Assembly (NCBI GenBank): GCA_021904315.1
Contig: CM038911.1
Span: 13,303,390-13,367,389 of the forward strand
Origin: Sphagnum magellanicum
Taxonomy: Eukaryota; Streptophyta; Sphagnopsida; Sphagnales; Sphagnaceae
DNA length: 64,000 bases
Direction: 5' to 3'
Shown here in pieces: positions 24,763 to 35,812 of the stretch. The position numbers and the translations under genes are program-made. The stretch's first letter is position 1. Every line of letters begins with the position of its first letter. The notes below the pieces were generated by a model. It made no database searches and was not told the DNA's origin. It was given only the letters and a program-made list of their open reading frames with translations.

Positions 24763-25100
24763 GTATATATATATAAAACGAAGGATATATATTGGAAAAA
24801 AATTTTCAAGTTATTAGACCAGCTGGTTACCCATTCATTTGAAAGAAAAACCTTTTGTTAGTTATGAATAGGGAGTTGGTTTTTAATTTAAAAAATACAA
24901 TGAATATGCACAAAGGTTATACATATCAAATTTACAATTATGGTTGCTTAAAGAAGAAATTACAAGAGTACAATGTAGCTCTGAGAATAAAACCAACAAG
25001 AACAAAATACAATACAAAGTAATGTTTGGGAAAATTGAACCCTAGTTCTATGAAGAATTTTGCTTAAATATAGCACAAGTTTTTTGCCCCAACCTCACAT
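23650..25100. other. 3' flank of the RIQ-like gene; (AT)n microsatellite at 24700-24776
   Basis: There is mixed-composition sequence without a frame I can assign. Short ORFs on both strands show no domain. An AT/TA-rich microsatellite (TATATATATATGTATATATA type) occupies about 24700-24776. Downstream of it the sequence is A+T-rich again. Confidence 0.5.
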
Positions 25101-25120
25101 ACAACACCAAACCATCAACC

Positions 25121-26560
25121 TTAATCATTATCAAGATGTAACCCCTTGAAATATTCAACTTCTTCAATCAAATCATAGTCATCCACCAAAAATGCATCTG
25201 TTTTCATGTATTTTTTCAGATCCACTATCTTTCTGCAATTAAGGTGTGGATCATTAGGCCAATCATAGTGATGATCCACTCAAGCTTCTTTGTTTGTAAG
25301 TGACAACATTGCAAATGTTGACACCCAACAAAGTTAAAATGCTCTATCTATTTCAATTTGTAACCTTGGAATGCAAAAAATTTGTTTGGCCAGGAATGTA
25401 ACATTTGTCTGGAAATTGTCCCTCATTGATGTAGCACCAAACAAGAGGATCACCACATGTAGTTGTGAATATGGGCGCAATCTTTTGAACAAAGATAATT
25501 CTCCAATAATAAGTGCATGTGAAGACTTTTCAATAGATGCTCCAACATCAAATATGTTAGTGTCATCCTTATTGAGTTCTTCACTAGGTCCATTAGCTTT
25601 GCATTCTTGAACAATAGGGTTTAGTCAATGAAAGCATATCATAGGAATGGGAATGATTGCCTTCACATCATATTTAAAAACAAGATGAATTATATTCCCA
25701 TGACTCACATAATTATCCACAACATGCAAATGCTTGTTTTGAAGATCCAACATTATGGCAACATGTTATGAATTTGAATTGCATCATAACCTTTCAATGT
25801 CTTTTAAAACACTACCATTTTATTGGCAAATATGGTTTTCATCAAAGTTTTCAATTTCTAGTGTTCATCCCAAATTCAACACATGCCTTCTCCACGTTTG
25901 CCTCCCCTTTTTTGATTTTTTTTGTCCATGTGATTGTTTTTTTCAAACTAACTTCAGGATTCTTCATAGTTTACATATTTCAAATCTCCAACAATCTTGT
26001 TATCATTTGTAGCATTATAACAAGAACCTTCATAAACTTGTTGAAGTTTCAAAGGATGACAATTTAGAATAGAATGTAGTGTTGCCCTAGATGTCAAGTT
26101 GCTACTTTTATCTTTCACAAAGGCAAACACACAATGCATTGCTTCAAACTTTTCAAATGAAGCTTGTAATTGTCTAGCCATGGCCCATGGAAAGCCCCAT
26201 TGTGTCGTGCACTTTAAACAAACTAACAATAACATGCATAGGGGTCCAATATTCATTTAGATAGTTGATTGCCAAAGCAAATGTATCCACTCTACTTTTA
26301 AAAATCAAGACATCAAACTTGCAAATATAATTGTTGTAGATGTAAGATTAAGTAACACATATCAGTCCATAATTTTTTTTATCATTACAAGAGTCATTTT
26401 TCCCACCAAGATAGAGCATAAAGGAAACACAACATGGAGGCATTGGTGTAATATTAACCTCCATAACCAAATATTTTTGCAAGTGGAAAGTGGCTTGGAA
26501 CCCTTGCATATATATAACAGTAGATCCTAAATAATATATTATTGTGCTACATCATTTTTT
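25121..26560 (-). pseudogene. hAT-superfamily transposase relic
   Basis: The - strand holds the order expected of a plant hAT transposase. About 26350-26200 reads FALAINYLNEYWTPMHVIV. About 26160-25980 reads CVFAFVKDKSSNLTSRATL, then ILNCHPLKL and a V-Y-E-G-S-C-Y-N-A block. About 25640-25121 reads LAKQIFCIPRLQIEIDRAF followed by YDWPNDPHLNC, the C-terminal dimerisation domain pattern (LA..IL.IP.SQ.E.ER.F and NWPNDPR). The central part is missing or unreadable. Frameshifts and stops separate the blocks, so the gene is dead. I saw no terminal inverted repeats. Confidence 0.65.
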
Positions 26561-26884
26561 TTGTAAGGATTTGTGGCCCCAAAAATTGGGGTGATCAACC
26601 TCGAGATTAGCAACTTTAGGAGCTTTTAGATGCACATTTTCCACATTTGACACATTGTCTTGTACATGATTAGAAATCACTAAAGTCCTTTATATTTGAA
26701 ACCCCACCAAAAAAATCAATAATGAAAACATCTATTTCATCCATTGCAAAATAAAATAACCTACATATCTTATGTAACAACACATTTGATGTAACAAAAG
26801 ACCAAGTGCATAAGATTTAGAAATAGAAGACCAATAACAGAAGATCAAAAATAAAAGACTAGGAACAAAAGATTTGGCACCAAG

Positions 26885-27390
26885 GCATCAAGTGACATGT
26901 GGGCCCTACCAATAGAAAGATTCAAAATAATGGAAAAGAAAAATGAGATTTTGACAAACTTTTTTATGACAATCAATTTAACAATGGATGGAAAAATAAA
27001 TTGAGGAATTTTTTATGTATTTGAAGATTTGATAAGCCAAAAAAAAATTCATGAATTTTTGAATCTCTATAAAAAGTAAATGATTTTTTTAAAAAAAATG
27101 TAATATGTAAATCTTTTATTGATTTGGTGTTATAATGAAGGGAAAATACTATATAAATGTTTTAGATGCGATTGTAAGATTATAAATGGTGATGAATAGT
27201 TATTTAATAAGTGGTATTCATGTTGCAATAGTTTTTTTTGGTTTTTAGTTTTATTTCATGTGGTAAGTTGACAATACATGCACATTTATATTTATATCAT
27301 TGAAGTATTAGAAATCATAAGAATTTGTTCAAGGAATTAAAAGTTTTTGTAATTTAATTCAGATTGGAATTTATTTCTTGTTCAAAGTTA
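26885..27390. repeat. Dispersed repeat (family H), copy 1, adjoining the helicase/endonuclease relic
   Basis: Starting at GCATCAAGTGACATGTGGGCC, about 480 bp match 61122-61925 with few differences. Shared blocks include AATAATGGAAAAGAAAAATG, AACAATGGATGGAAAAATAA, GTTTTATTTCATGTG.TAAGT and TTTGTTCAA.GAATT. The copy lies directly 3' of the endonuclease frame (coding on the - strand), so it is probably the terminal non-coding region of that element. Confidence 0.75.
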
Positions 27391-28620
27391 ATTCAACAAT
27401 GGATGGTACAATAAATTGAAACTATATGGGTAGGTAATTTGAATGCAAAGTATATGGGTAGGTAATTTGAATGCAAAGTATATAGGGTTATGATTTGTCC
27501 AATAAGCTTGTGTTGATCTAGTATGACATTGTTGAGTTAATGTCCATATATGGTTGATTTGTGTATTATTAGGCGTTGCACTTTCTATAAATGTAATATG
27601 GAAACCATGGGTGTTCATGTAGTTTTGTAATGTTATTGATTCAATTGTATTTGTCAACATGTTTATGTTAAAATCTCCAATTATTATGGTTGGACAATTT
27701 GTAGGGATTTTTGTAATGTTTTCTAGAATGGAAAATGAAAAAAGTTACCTTCATTTGTGGAGGTTTGTAAATTGCAATTATGTATAAAGCTTGTCATGTG
27801 TTTTCACTAAACAAAGCAATGAGAAATTCAATGCCTAAATTTGTTTTTGAAAATGTATGTGATAATAACATATTTGTATCGTAGAATATCATTGTACCAT
27901 GTTGGCCATAACATGAAAGAATTTTGAATTTATTTTAAATAACATTATAAATTTCTTGATGTGTTTGAATATTTTGTATTTTTGTTTCATTTAAACAAAG
28001 AATACGTGATGCAAGTAGATTTGGATCATTAAGAATGTCTTGAAAGTGTAATTTTAAAGAACGAATATTTAAGGACTATATGATAATAAATTCTTTATGA
28101 TAGGATTTTAAAGAGGCAATTGTTATTTTGTATTATGCAATTGTTTTTAAAGGATGCATTTCTTCTTGTATTAAAACATCTACTTGGAAAATATTGTTTG
28201 ACAATGGAGAAAGTATTTATAAATGTTCTTTAAAACAAATTTGAAATAATGCAGTAACCATGTTTTGTTACACCACTTGGATCAAATGCAAGACAATCAA
28301 GAGTTAAACCTTGTGTTCAATAAGTAGTGTGTGTTGTGGCTAATTGGATGGGAAATTGAATTATTGCGATGATATGAGCAAGGATTACTACCAATTTGTA
28401 TTTTTGCAATTTTTGTTCTATTGGTGTGCATTTCTTGTCAATTGTAGTGAATTGTTCGTAAATGTGAGAGTTTTTGAATCTTGTATTAATTCCAATTTGT
28501 GGATTATGGAAATGTATCATAATTAGTTTGTTAATCAGCAACAGTGTGGATTATTCTAAAATGTTCTAGAATGTTGTAGAATTTAAGATTATATATATCT
28601 ATATAAATTTTGCATGTGGT
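27391..28620 (-). pseudogene. Helentron-type relic: C-terminal PIF1-like helicase followed by EEP endonuclease
   Basis: Read on the - strand, 28541-28130 gives a PIF1/Helitron helicase C-terminus: CTPIEQKLQKYKLVV, QFPIQLATTHTTY, then TQGLTLDCLAFDPSGVTKHG (GLTLD codons near 28297-28311). Next, 28110-27400 gives an endonuclease/exonuclease/phosphatase domain: DPNLLASRILCLNETKIQ with the catalytic Glu, IAIYKPPQ, IIIGDFNINM (27667-27678 encodes GDFN), TQINHIWTL and TNHNPIYFAFKL. Order Hel-EN in one polypeptide is the hallmark of Helentrons, a Helitron subgroup. Canonical plant Helitrons lack EN. Stops and frameshifts in both halves show it is inactive. The Rep domain and upstream helicase motifs are not present in the window. 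Confidence 0.75.
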
Positions 28621-28762
28621 ATATGGTTGTAAAAATGGCACCTATCAATTGTATAAGATGTTTATTGCTAAGTGTCTTCATAGGAATTTTTTGTACCAAG
28701 AACCCTAAAATGAAGCTTAACCTAGAAATAACGTACTGTCTTTTAATTAATAGTTGTGGCTT

Positions 28763-28891
28763 AAACCCTAATTAATAGACCTAAGGTGCAGACCTAACCT
28801 ATTATGAAAGCAAAACCCTAACTTTTTATTAATTCTTGTGGAAGAAAGTTGAAACTTCCAAATGTAATGCTAGTTTTCAGAAAAACCCTAA
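28763..28891 (+). promoter_or_regulatory. Cluster of three telo-box motifs
   Basis: AAACCCTAA occurs exactly at 28763-28771, 28813-28821 and 28883-28891, with a weaker AACCCTAA near 28704. In plants this motif is a promoter element (telo-box) often found with growth-related genes. Here the cluster sits between the helicase relic and the RPA-like frame about 480 bp downstream. Its role is not known. Confidence 0.4.
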
Positions 28892-29370
28892 TCCTTAACC
28901 TTGTGTGTATATAATGTTGGTATTGGAAGTTATTTGTATGGTCTTTTGTACACACAATCTTGCTTATACAAATTCTTCTCTTATAACCTTGTAGAGTTTT
29001 TTTGCAGTATTGTAAGTGTTCTAAAGATTTAGAGGTATTGTATTTTCCTTTCATTATGGATGGTTGTGATGTTTATCTTTTGATTTTGTATGGTTTGTTT
29101 CTTTTTGGTTTTTATTTCATCTTCTTTATGTTTGTTCTTTTTGTTTTGGTAGCATTATGTTTATGGAGTGTGAAAAGGGTTAACTTCATTTTTGTGTTTT
29201 AAGGTTGTTTATAATGCAAGTTCTTTCCAAAATATATCTATAGACTTAATTTCAATACAATTTGTTTATATATAGTTATTTTTGTCTATTTGAAAATAAT
29301 TTATTTTTATGGAGTTTTGCTGCATCTATTTCTGTTGTATTTTTTTGTTTTGTTGTTCTATTTGTATTCA

Positions 29371-30560
29371 ATGGTAGAGATTGTTGCTAGCCCAAGCAAA
29401 AAAAGAACACCACCTATTTCTATTGTAGGTGTGATTGACATACAACAAAGAATGTTGAGTGGATGTTTGAAGGTTATATATTAAATAGATATGGCTTGTA
29501 TGATGTTGTAGGTAGTGGTTACAAGTTCATACATTGTGATCTTATAGATAAGGTTGGATTTTTTATTGTCACCCTTACTATAGGGGCTGCGTTTGTGACA
29601 ACGTTTTCACCTCGTCTTAATGTTGGATCTTTCATTCGAGTGCAAAACTTTGAGGTGACATTCCAAAACAAATTTGAAAAAGGTGATTGGTCATTTGTTT
29701 TGAGGGTTGGAGCGATTACAATCATTGAACAAATTGATCCATTTTCCATTTGATCTTTGTTTTGTTGCTATTCATTCCATTTAGAGTTTCATCCAATGAC
29801 AAGATTTGCACGAACTTGGAACAATTGAACTTGTGGTCATTGGGATATATGGCAGGTTTTCAAAGAGTTTTATTTTGATTGTTGCTGATGGTCTGGCACC
29901 TAATGACATATAAATGTTGTTTATTTTCTTAGAGTTTTACCCACAATATGTATAGCTGGTTGAAACTCACAACACCGAAAGACTTACAACATTTTTGGCT
30001 AAGAATGTTGGCAATTTTATGTTTGGCGAAGAACTTTTGTCAAACTTTTCAACCATTTTTGTGATTCATGTGCCTGATGTTGGAGCTTGTGAAAGAGTAG
30101 TGGAAGTCAACTACATACACACTAAAGGGCAAGATTTTGAAGTATGTATAATAAACTTCTTTTCATTTGTCTTGTTTTGATTTAGCTTTGCAAATGTCTT
30201 TATGGAATTTCCAGTTTAATTGTTTTCATTTTGTTATTGTTGTGATGGTCTTTTGTGGGTTATTTGTTGCAATGCACTTTTGTAGGTTATTGGCAAACTA
30301 GTTATTCCAATTGGAGCTAGTTGCTTTGAGAATGTTTATGCACATTGCCACTTCCCATTTGTGACAATTCGGATTGATGGCCATTACTGTTATAATTGCA
30401 AGAACGTAGTTGGAATTCAAAGTTAGCCTCACATTTCTTGCAAAATGAAGCAACAAAATGGTGATGATTGTGATTGCATTCTTATTGGAGCATGGATCAA
30501 ATCCTTGTTTGGTCATGATTTGATCAACTTTCATGGATGAACAACTGGACTTTCATAAAA
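29371..30560 (+). pseudogene. RPA-like (single-strand DNA-binding) reading frame, decayed
   Basis: From an ATG at 29371 the + strand reads MVEIVASPSKKRTPPISIVG. After a frameshift it reads LYDVVGSGYKFIHCDLIDKVG ... NVGSFIRVQNFEVTFQNKF (to 29753), an OB-fold-like strand pattern. After a gap, 29995-30180 reads GNFMFGEELLSNFSTIFVIHV ... GQDFEV. Finally 30285-30425 reads CFENVYAHCHFPFVTIRIDG then HYCYNCKNVVG, resembling the Cys-rich zinc site of the RPA70 C-terminal DNA-binding domain. Many plant Helitrons carry RPA-like genes, and this one lies 0.8 kb from the Hel-EN relic in divergent orientation. Stops and frame changes (or unrecognised introns) break it. Some gaps start with GT-like and end with AG-like dinucleotides, so an intron-containing gene is not fully excluded. 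Confidence 0.5.
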
Positions 30561-31087
30561 CTTATCATGAAATCAAGGTCCTTAGAAGGGACATCCTTGG
30601 CTAAGGACTTCAATAAGTGTCATGGGCTTCAATAATTCACCAAAAGTCAAAAATAATTTTAGAAATAAAAGGAAAGAAGGAAGGAAAGGGGGTTCGGTGG
30701 GGTAGGCACTAAGCATCCTATGAAATGAAAACATCAAGTACAGCTTGTTTTTTTGGGGCAAAATATTTAGTAGATTGGGAAAAATAAAACAAAAATTTGG
30801 CATTTAAAAATAAGCCAAAATTTTTATTAATTTTTGGGTAGTTTGAAACTCATTCAAGTAATCCACAAGGTGAAATGCACTTGGCAATTTGGCAATGTGG
30901 TGTTACTAATTGAACTTTACGATTGCTTGGGAACATGGCCTTGGTAATGAAAAATTAATAATTTGACAATGTGGACAAGTGAAATATTAGTAAAGTCAAC
31001 TTGGCAATAACTAAATAACTATATGGACTTGTGCAATTTAGCAAAATGGAGTTGAACTTAGCAAATTACATAAGCATAAAGCATTGT
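30561..31087. other. A+T-rich spacer, no gene seen
   Basis: The sequence holds short repeated phrases such as CTTGGCAATTTGGCAATGTGG but no supported feature. It separates the RPA-like frame from the left LTR of the gypsy element. Confidence 0.4.
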
Positions 31088-31405
31088 TGTCATGCCCGTA
31101 TGCATGGCCTTATACATGATGGCCAATTATAGGCATGCCAATGATGCATTTAGGGTTAATGTACGTTCTTAGATTATTGTACATCATGAGGTGTTTTAGG
31201 GTTATGGCTTGTTTAAGGTTTCAGCTTTGTTAACGACTGTATAAAAGGCCAAGCTCATCCCTTCTCTTGTTAGTTTTTCTAGAATTCTTTTGTTAGGGAG
31301 AGTTTTTTCCATAGTCTGACTGAATTTCTAGATGTTCACGACGACTATTACACAACCATCATTTACATACACTACGTTTTCTTTCCTTCTTTCTAATTTA
31401 ATTCT
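31088..31405 (+). repeat. Left LTR (recognisable part)
   Basis: It starts TGTCATGCCCGTATGCATGG and parallels 42270-42602 through blocks GGTGTTTTAGGGTTATGGCT, GTTAGGGAGAGTTT and ACGTTTTCTTTCCTT. A promoter-like TATAAAAGG lies at about 31240; the right LTR has TATAAGAGG at the same place. Similarity ends near 31405, so the true LTR may be longer. I could not place a primer-binding site. Confidence 0.6.
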
Positions 31406-32471
31406 AGAAAAATTACTTTCTATCATTTAATGTTGAAAGCGGTAGATTTTTCCTGGCTTTGAGTTTCTTGGGTTTCTTTTGCTTGTTGATTTCTTGTGTT
31501 CTTGAGTTGCTATTACTTCTTTTTCTTTTTCTACTATTGTACTACAGCTACAACATGAACAATAACCATAACTAGCAATAATGTAAACAAGGGAAAAGGC
31601 ACACCGGAAACATGTTATAAGTTGTGAAGTTCTAAGTTTCGAAGCTTCGAAGCGAGGAAGGAGCGAACAGTTCCAAAGCTTCTTTTACTACCAGCTTTAG
31701 GTCTTGAAAGCGTGCACACACACACACACACAAGGTTTGATTACAGTACAAGATTTACACCAGGTGATGCAACCCTACATACACTTACTTTCTTTGTACA
31801 TGGGTTTTGAGGTTAGTATCTGGGCTGTGCACTCCTATGTGTTTTTGAGCTTGTAGTCATGTAGTGAGTGGCCTTTGTAGCAACTTTGGAAGAAGAAAAA
31901 GAAGAGGAGAATAATAAATTTAAAAAACACAAAGTAAAAGAAAAAAATTTCTCTTTTATCTTTTGCATGCCATTGTTGCAGAATTTGCGGACATAGATCG
32001 TTTTGTAATGTTGTCGTTGGCACAGTTTGTTGTAGTCGCCATTCGTTTCGTTTCATCGTTCCATTCAATGTTCAATTGTCATTCTGTTCGACGTCCGTCT
32101 TTGTTTCATTGGACGTTCGTTGCCATTCCATTTGATGTCCGTCCTCATTCTGTTTGACATCCATTGCTGTCCAATCGTCCAGTTTCGTCCATCTGACATC
32201 TGTTAGTTTAGTTTCGTCCATCTGACGTCCGTCGTTGTTTGTTTGTCCAGTTTCGTCTGTCCAACCTTTTCCATCCATTGACATCCATCCATTAATGTCT
32301 ATCCATGGACATCCGTCCAAAGACATCCATCCAGAGACATCCATCCATCGACGTCCGTCCGTCATTGTTCATCCTCGTCGACGCACCGTATTTTTCAAAA
32401 CGTATGTTGTGTTAGAACTTTGTAACTAGTGCTATGTATTGTTACAAAATTTTGGGGCATGGGACAACACC
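31406..32471 (+). other. Retrotransposon leader with (CA)n and a GACATCCATCC minisatellite
   Basis: This is the stretch between left LTR and gag. A (CA)n run lies at 31717-31731. From about 32050 to 32380 there is an array of short units based on (C)GTCCATCTGACGTC and GACATCCATCC. ORFs on both strands there (32072-32365 -, 32235-32429 +) are repeat by-products. Confidence 0.6.
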
Positions 32472-34856
32472 ATGTCCTCGAATGATGAAAGCACTACCGC
32501 TCAGCCAGAGCTAAGGTATCAGCTACAAAATAACACATAATCATTTGAGCCGATTTTTTTGAATTCACGATCTTCATGATGGTATCATCAAACATCTATA
32601 GCGTCATCATCATCCAGTACAACTCCTACTAAGAATTCAGGTTTAGGTTACACTACATCAATGGTACATCAAAATACATTTGGAGGGGTTAGTCAGTGGG
32701 GTATACTTGTTGCCACACCGACTTTCACACCATCACCGTATATTCCGATGCAAACTGTGACCTCTACACCCATATACATCATGGAGGTCAGCATTTCCTC
32801 TTAGAGAATTGAGAAGTTCAGTGGAAAGCTAGGTACCATTTCTTTGATGGAATTCAAGGCAACTTTTTCAACTATGCTTTGTGAATTGGAGTTCAAGTAT
32901 GGCATTAATTACACCAAGGTGTTCGCATTCAAATAACTGGCCCATTATGTGCACTATGAGGCATGGATGTCTATGAGCAACATTCTCCGAGGATTTTGGG
33001 TGTCATTTAGATCCTCAATCCAACTTATGCCACAGCCATCGCCACTACCTCTTAAACTGCACTATAAGCTACCATTGCACATCATGGGACTGTGCCCAAT
33101 AATCCAAATCAGGTACCTATTTCAATAAACCTTTCTCCTCAACTGACGCGCTCCCAAGTCCCTAGTTAGCCCCAAGTTGAGGCTAAGTCACTCAAGTTGC
33201 GAAATTTCTGGGACTCAGGGCACGCTCCCAACTTCCAGCATTAAAGGGGGTGAGAGGGGCGTGCTGAAAGCTCTAGGATTAGACTACGAAGAGGGACAAG
33301 CTTACTCGATTATTCGGTCCCGCATCCAAATCCAACCAACAAGTTGGTTAGAATTCATTCTGCACACTTTCAGTGTTGGGACAAGCCACGAGCGACCTTG
33401 GAGTCATTTGACTCACCACGGCCCGGACTCGGGGGAAGCCACCACCTTCCCCCATATAGTATTCTCTGCAACTCTTCGCCGCACTTGTATCCAAATGGTT
33501 TTTTTTCCCGGGACTCCCAAAGTGGAGTCTCGAAACTGTCCTGGTTTGGAGTCCCAGGACTTTAGGCACTCATAACTTCTCGCCCCGAACTTGGATTGGG
33601 ACAAGGTCTAAACCAAAGTTGTAGCTCTCCTTGAGAGCTTTCCAATGGTGTGTCACACTTCACCTGTACGCACCAGAATTAGGTCGATTCCCGACTTTTA
33701 GTGGTCGGGAGTCAAACTGCTAGTTCGACTCCCAGCCCTTCTTTTGACCATAACTTGTGCTACAAACGTCCAAATGGCTCATGCAAGGCCATTTGGACAT
33801 CTACCGTTCAAGACTTTTCCAACGGTATAAAGAACGCTTCAATGCAAGGTGTTTTGACCTCTGCAATCGCGCTCTGAGTTTTTGGGAGTCTCGGAGGACT
33901 CCCAAGTCCCATTTTCGGGAGTGTGAGTGGTGACCTCCCACTCCCTCAAAGTGGGGTTGCGACATCAACGACTCATTGCTGCTACCACAAACATTCCTCC
34001 CACCATCGATGCACCAACTTTTGCTGATCCAATGGGGGAATTCTTTCGAGTTCTTGAGTTGGAATTTCCGGTTAAGAGTTCTGAAATTTTTTTGTAGTTC
34101 GCCATCTTCTCTCGGCAAAAGGATGAAACCCTCAAGATGCTCTACAGGAGGCTTCTCAAATGTAAAGAGGATATTCAGAGCATCACAGACCTGGAAGTTG
34201 CCCATTAGTATTTTCGTTTGTTGGAAAGTACTCCGACACTCCATGTGTAGGTTTTGCAACAGGATTTTGTAGAATTTAAAGATTCGTACACTTTGCTGGA
34301 TGTGTACAACATTTCTGAAAAGTTGGAATTGGCTCATGCACATTATGAGGCCAATATTATGAGGCCTCCATCACGTTCAAGGCTTCAACTTCCACCAATT
34401 GTACCAACCAAATCATCACATTCTTCTTCAAGGTCTAAAGTGATGCATTCGGCTGCACCCATCGTACCTTCTTGTAACTAATGTGGTAATCCTACCCACA
34501 AAGTTAGTGAGTGCAACATTCCTTCCGAACATCTCTTTTGTGATTATTGTGGGTAGGAAGGACATTAGAAAACTATCGTGGAACAAAAGCAACTCCGATT
34601 ACCACTACAAAATATGCCAACATCTTCTGCTACCCCTCAACCAAAAGCCAAGGCAGTTCAGCCTTCCATTTAGGCTTTCCCCACCAACGGTAATTTTAGT
34701 AAGAACGCTAAAAAGAAGGAACATAATGCTAATAATAGCGAGGTGCTTCAAGCCCATGCTATTCAAGTTCAAACTTTGCAAAATGAACTTGAATCATTGA
34801 AGGCCCAACTTACTAATCTAAAAGGCAAGTCTTCCCAACCAGCTAGTCATGCCTAA
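32472..34856 (+). pseudogene. gag of the gypsy element, interrupted by a solo LTR
   Basis: The frame begins MSSNDESTTAQPELRYQLQ at 32472 and shows a capsid-like stretch EKFSGKLGTISLMEFKATFS. It breaks at the solo LTR (33144-33964) and resumes at 33970. Near 34465-34580 are two zinc knuckles: CxxCGNPTHKVSEC (CX2CX4HX4C, one x a stop) and CDYCGxEGH with the last Cys replaced. Then comes a Lys-rich linker and a coiled-coil-like tail (IQVQTLQNELESLKAQL) to 34856. Several CAA/CAG-type codons have become stops. The family role is packaging of the element RNA; this copy is non-functional. Confidence 0.7.
33144..33964 (+). mobile_element. Solo LTR (family L), 821 bp, inserted in gag
   Basis: It begins TGACGCGCTCCCAAGTCCC and ends GGGGTTGCGACA (TG...CA). 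The 5-bp target duplication TCAAC is present on both sides (33139-33143 and 33965-33969). It is homologous, in inverted orientation, to 34990-35807. It has no coding capacity. A single LTR with intact target duplication is the normal product of LTR-LTR recombination. Confidence 0.85.
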
Positions 34857-34989
34857 CTTGTACAGGGTTCAGCATCATGGGAGGGACCTCCTAGGTCATT
34901 CTATGATGTCTCACACGATGCCATGGTTGGGGAGTATATTCTTTCCAATGCACAAAATTCTAGTTTCACACCAAAATTTACCTTTTTTT

Positions 34990-35807
34990 TGTCACAACCC
35001 TACTTGGAAGAGTGTGAGGATGAGACTCACACTCCCAAAATTTGGGACTTGGGAGTCCTCCGGGACTTCCAAAACTTCAGAGTTTGATTTTGGGGGTCAA
35101 AACACCTTGCATTTAAGTGTTCTTTATATCATTGGAAAGCTATTGAAGTGTAAATGTCGAAAATGGCCTCATATGGGCCATTTGGACATCTGCAGCACAA
35201 GTTATGGCAAAAAGAAGGGCCAAGAGTCAAACTACTAGTTTGACTCTCGACCACTAAAAGTCAAGAATTGACCCAACCTCGATGTGTGCAGGTGAAGTGC
35301 AACACACCTTTGAAAAGCTCTCAAGGAGAGCTACAAAATTCTTTAGATCTCATCCCAATCGGAGGTCTGAGCAAAGAGTTATGATCGCTCAAAGTCTCAG
35401 GAGTCCAAACTGGGACAATTTCGGGACTCCTCCTTAGGAGTCCCGGGACAAAAAGCCATTCGGATGTGGGTGCTACGGAAAGGCACAGAGTATACTATGT
35501 GGGGGAAGGTGGTGGCTTCCCCCAAGTCCGGGCTATGGTGAGTCAAGTGAGTCCAGAGTTGCCCGTGGCTTGTCCTAGCATCAAGGGTGTTCTAGAATGT
35601 GAACTAACCAACTTGTTGGTTGGTTTGATGTAGGTTCGAGTAAGTGAATAGCTTGTCACTCTTCCTAGTCCCATCCCGGAGCTTCAGCACGCCCTTCTAC
35701 CCCTTTTAGTGCTAAGAGTTGGACGTGTGCTTCGAGTCCCCAACAATTCCGCAATTTGAGTAACTTAGGCCCAACTTGGGGTTAACTAGGGACTTGGGAG
35801 TGCGTCA
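34990..35807 (-). mobile_element. Solo LTR (family L), 818 bp, opposite orientation
   Basis: Read on the - strand it begins TGACGCACTCCCAAGTCCC and ends AGGGTTGTGACA, matching 33144-33964 throughout. It is flanked by TTTTT on both sides (34985-34989 and 35808-35812), a 5-bp duplication within a T-run and so less certain than TCAAC. It lies just after gag in the same gypsy element. Confidence 0.85.
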
Positions 35808-35812
35808 TTTTT

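Noticed and set aside
32072-32365. Trp/Asp-rich ORF on the - strand
   Set aside because: It is the translation of a GACATCCATCC-type minisatellite.
33144-35807. One large transposon with 820-bp terminal inverted repeats
   Set aside because: The DNA between the copies is gag of the gypsy element in frame with its flanks, and each copy has its own target duplication, so they are two separate insertions.
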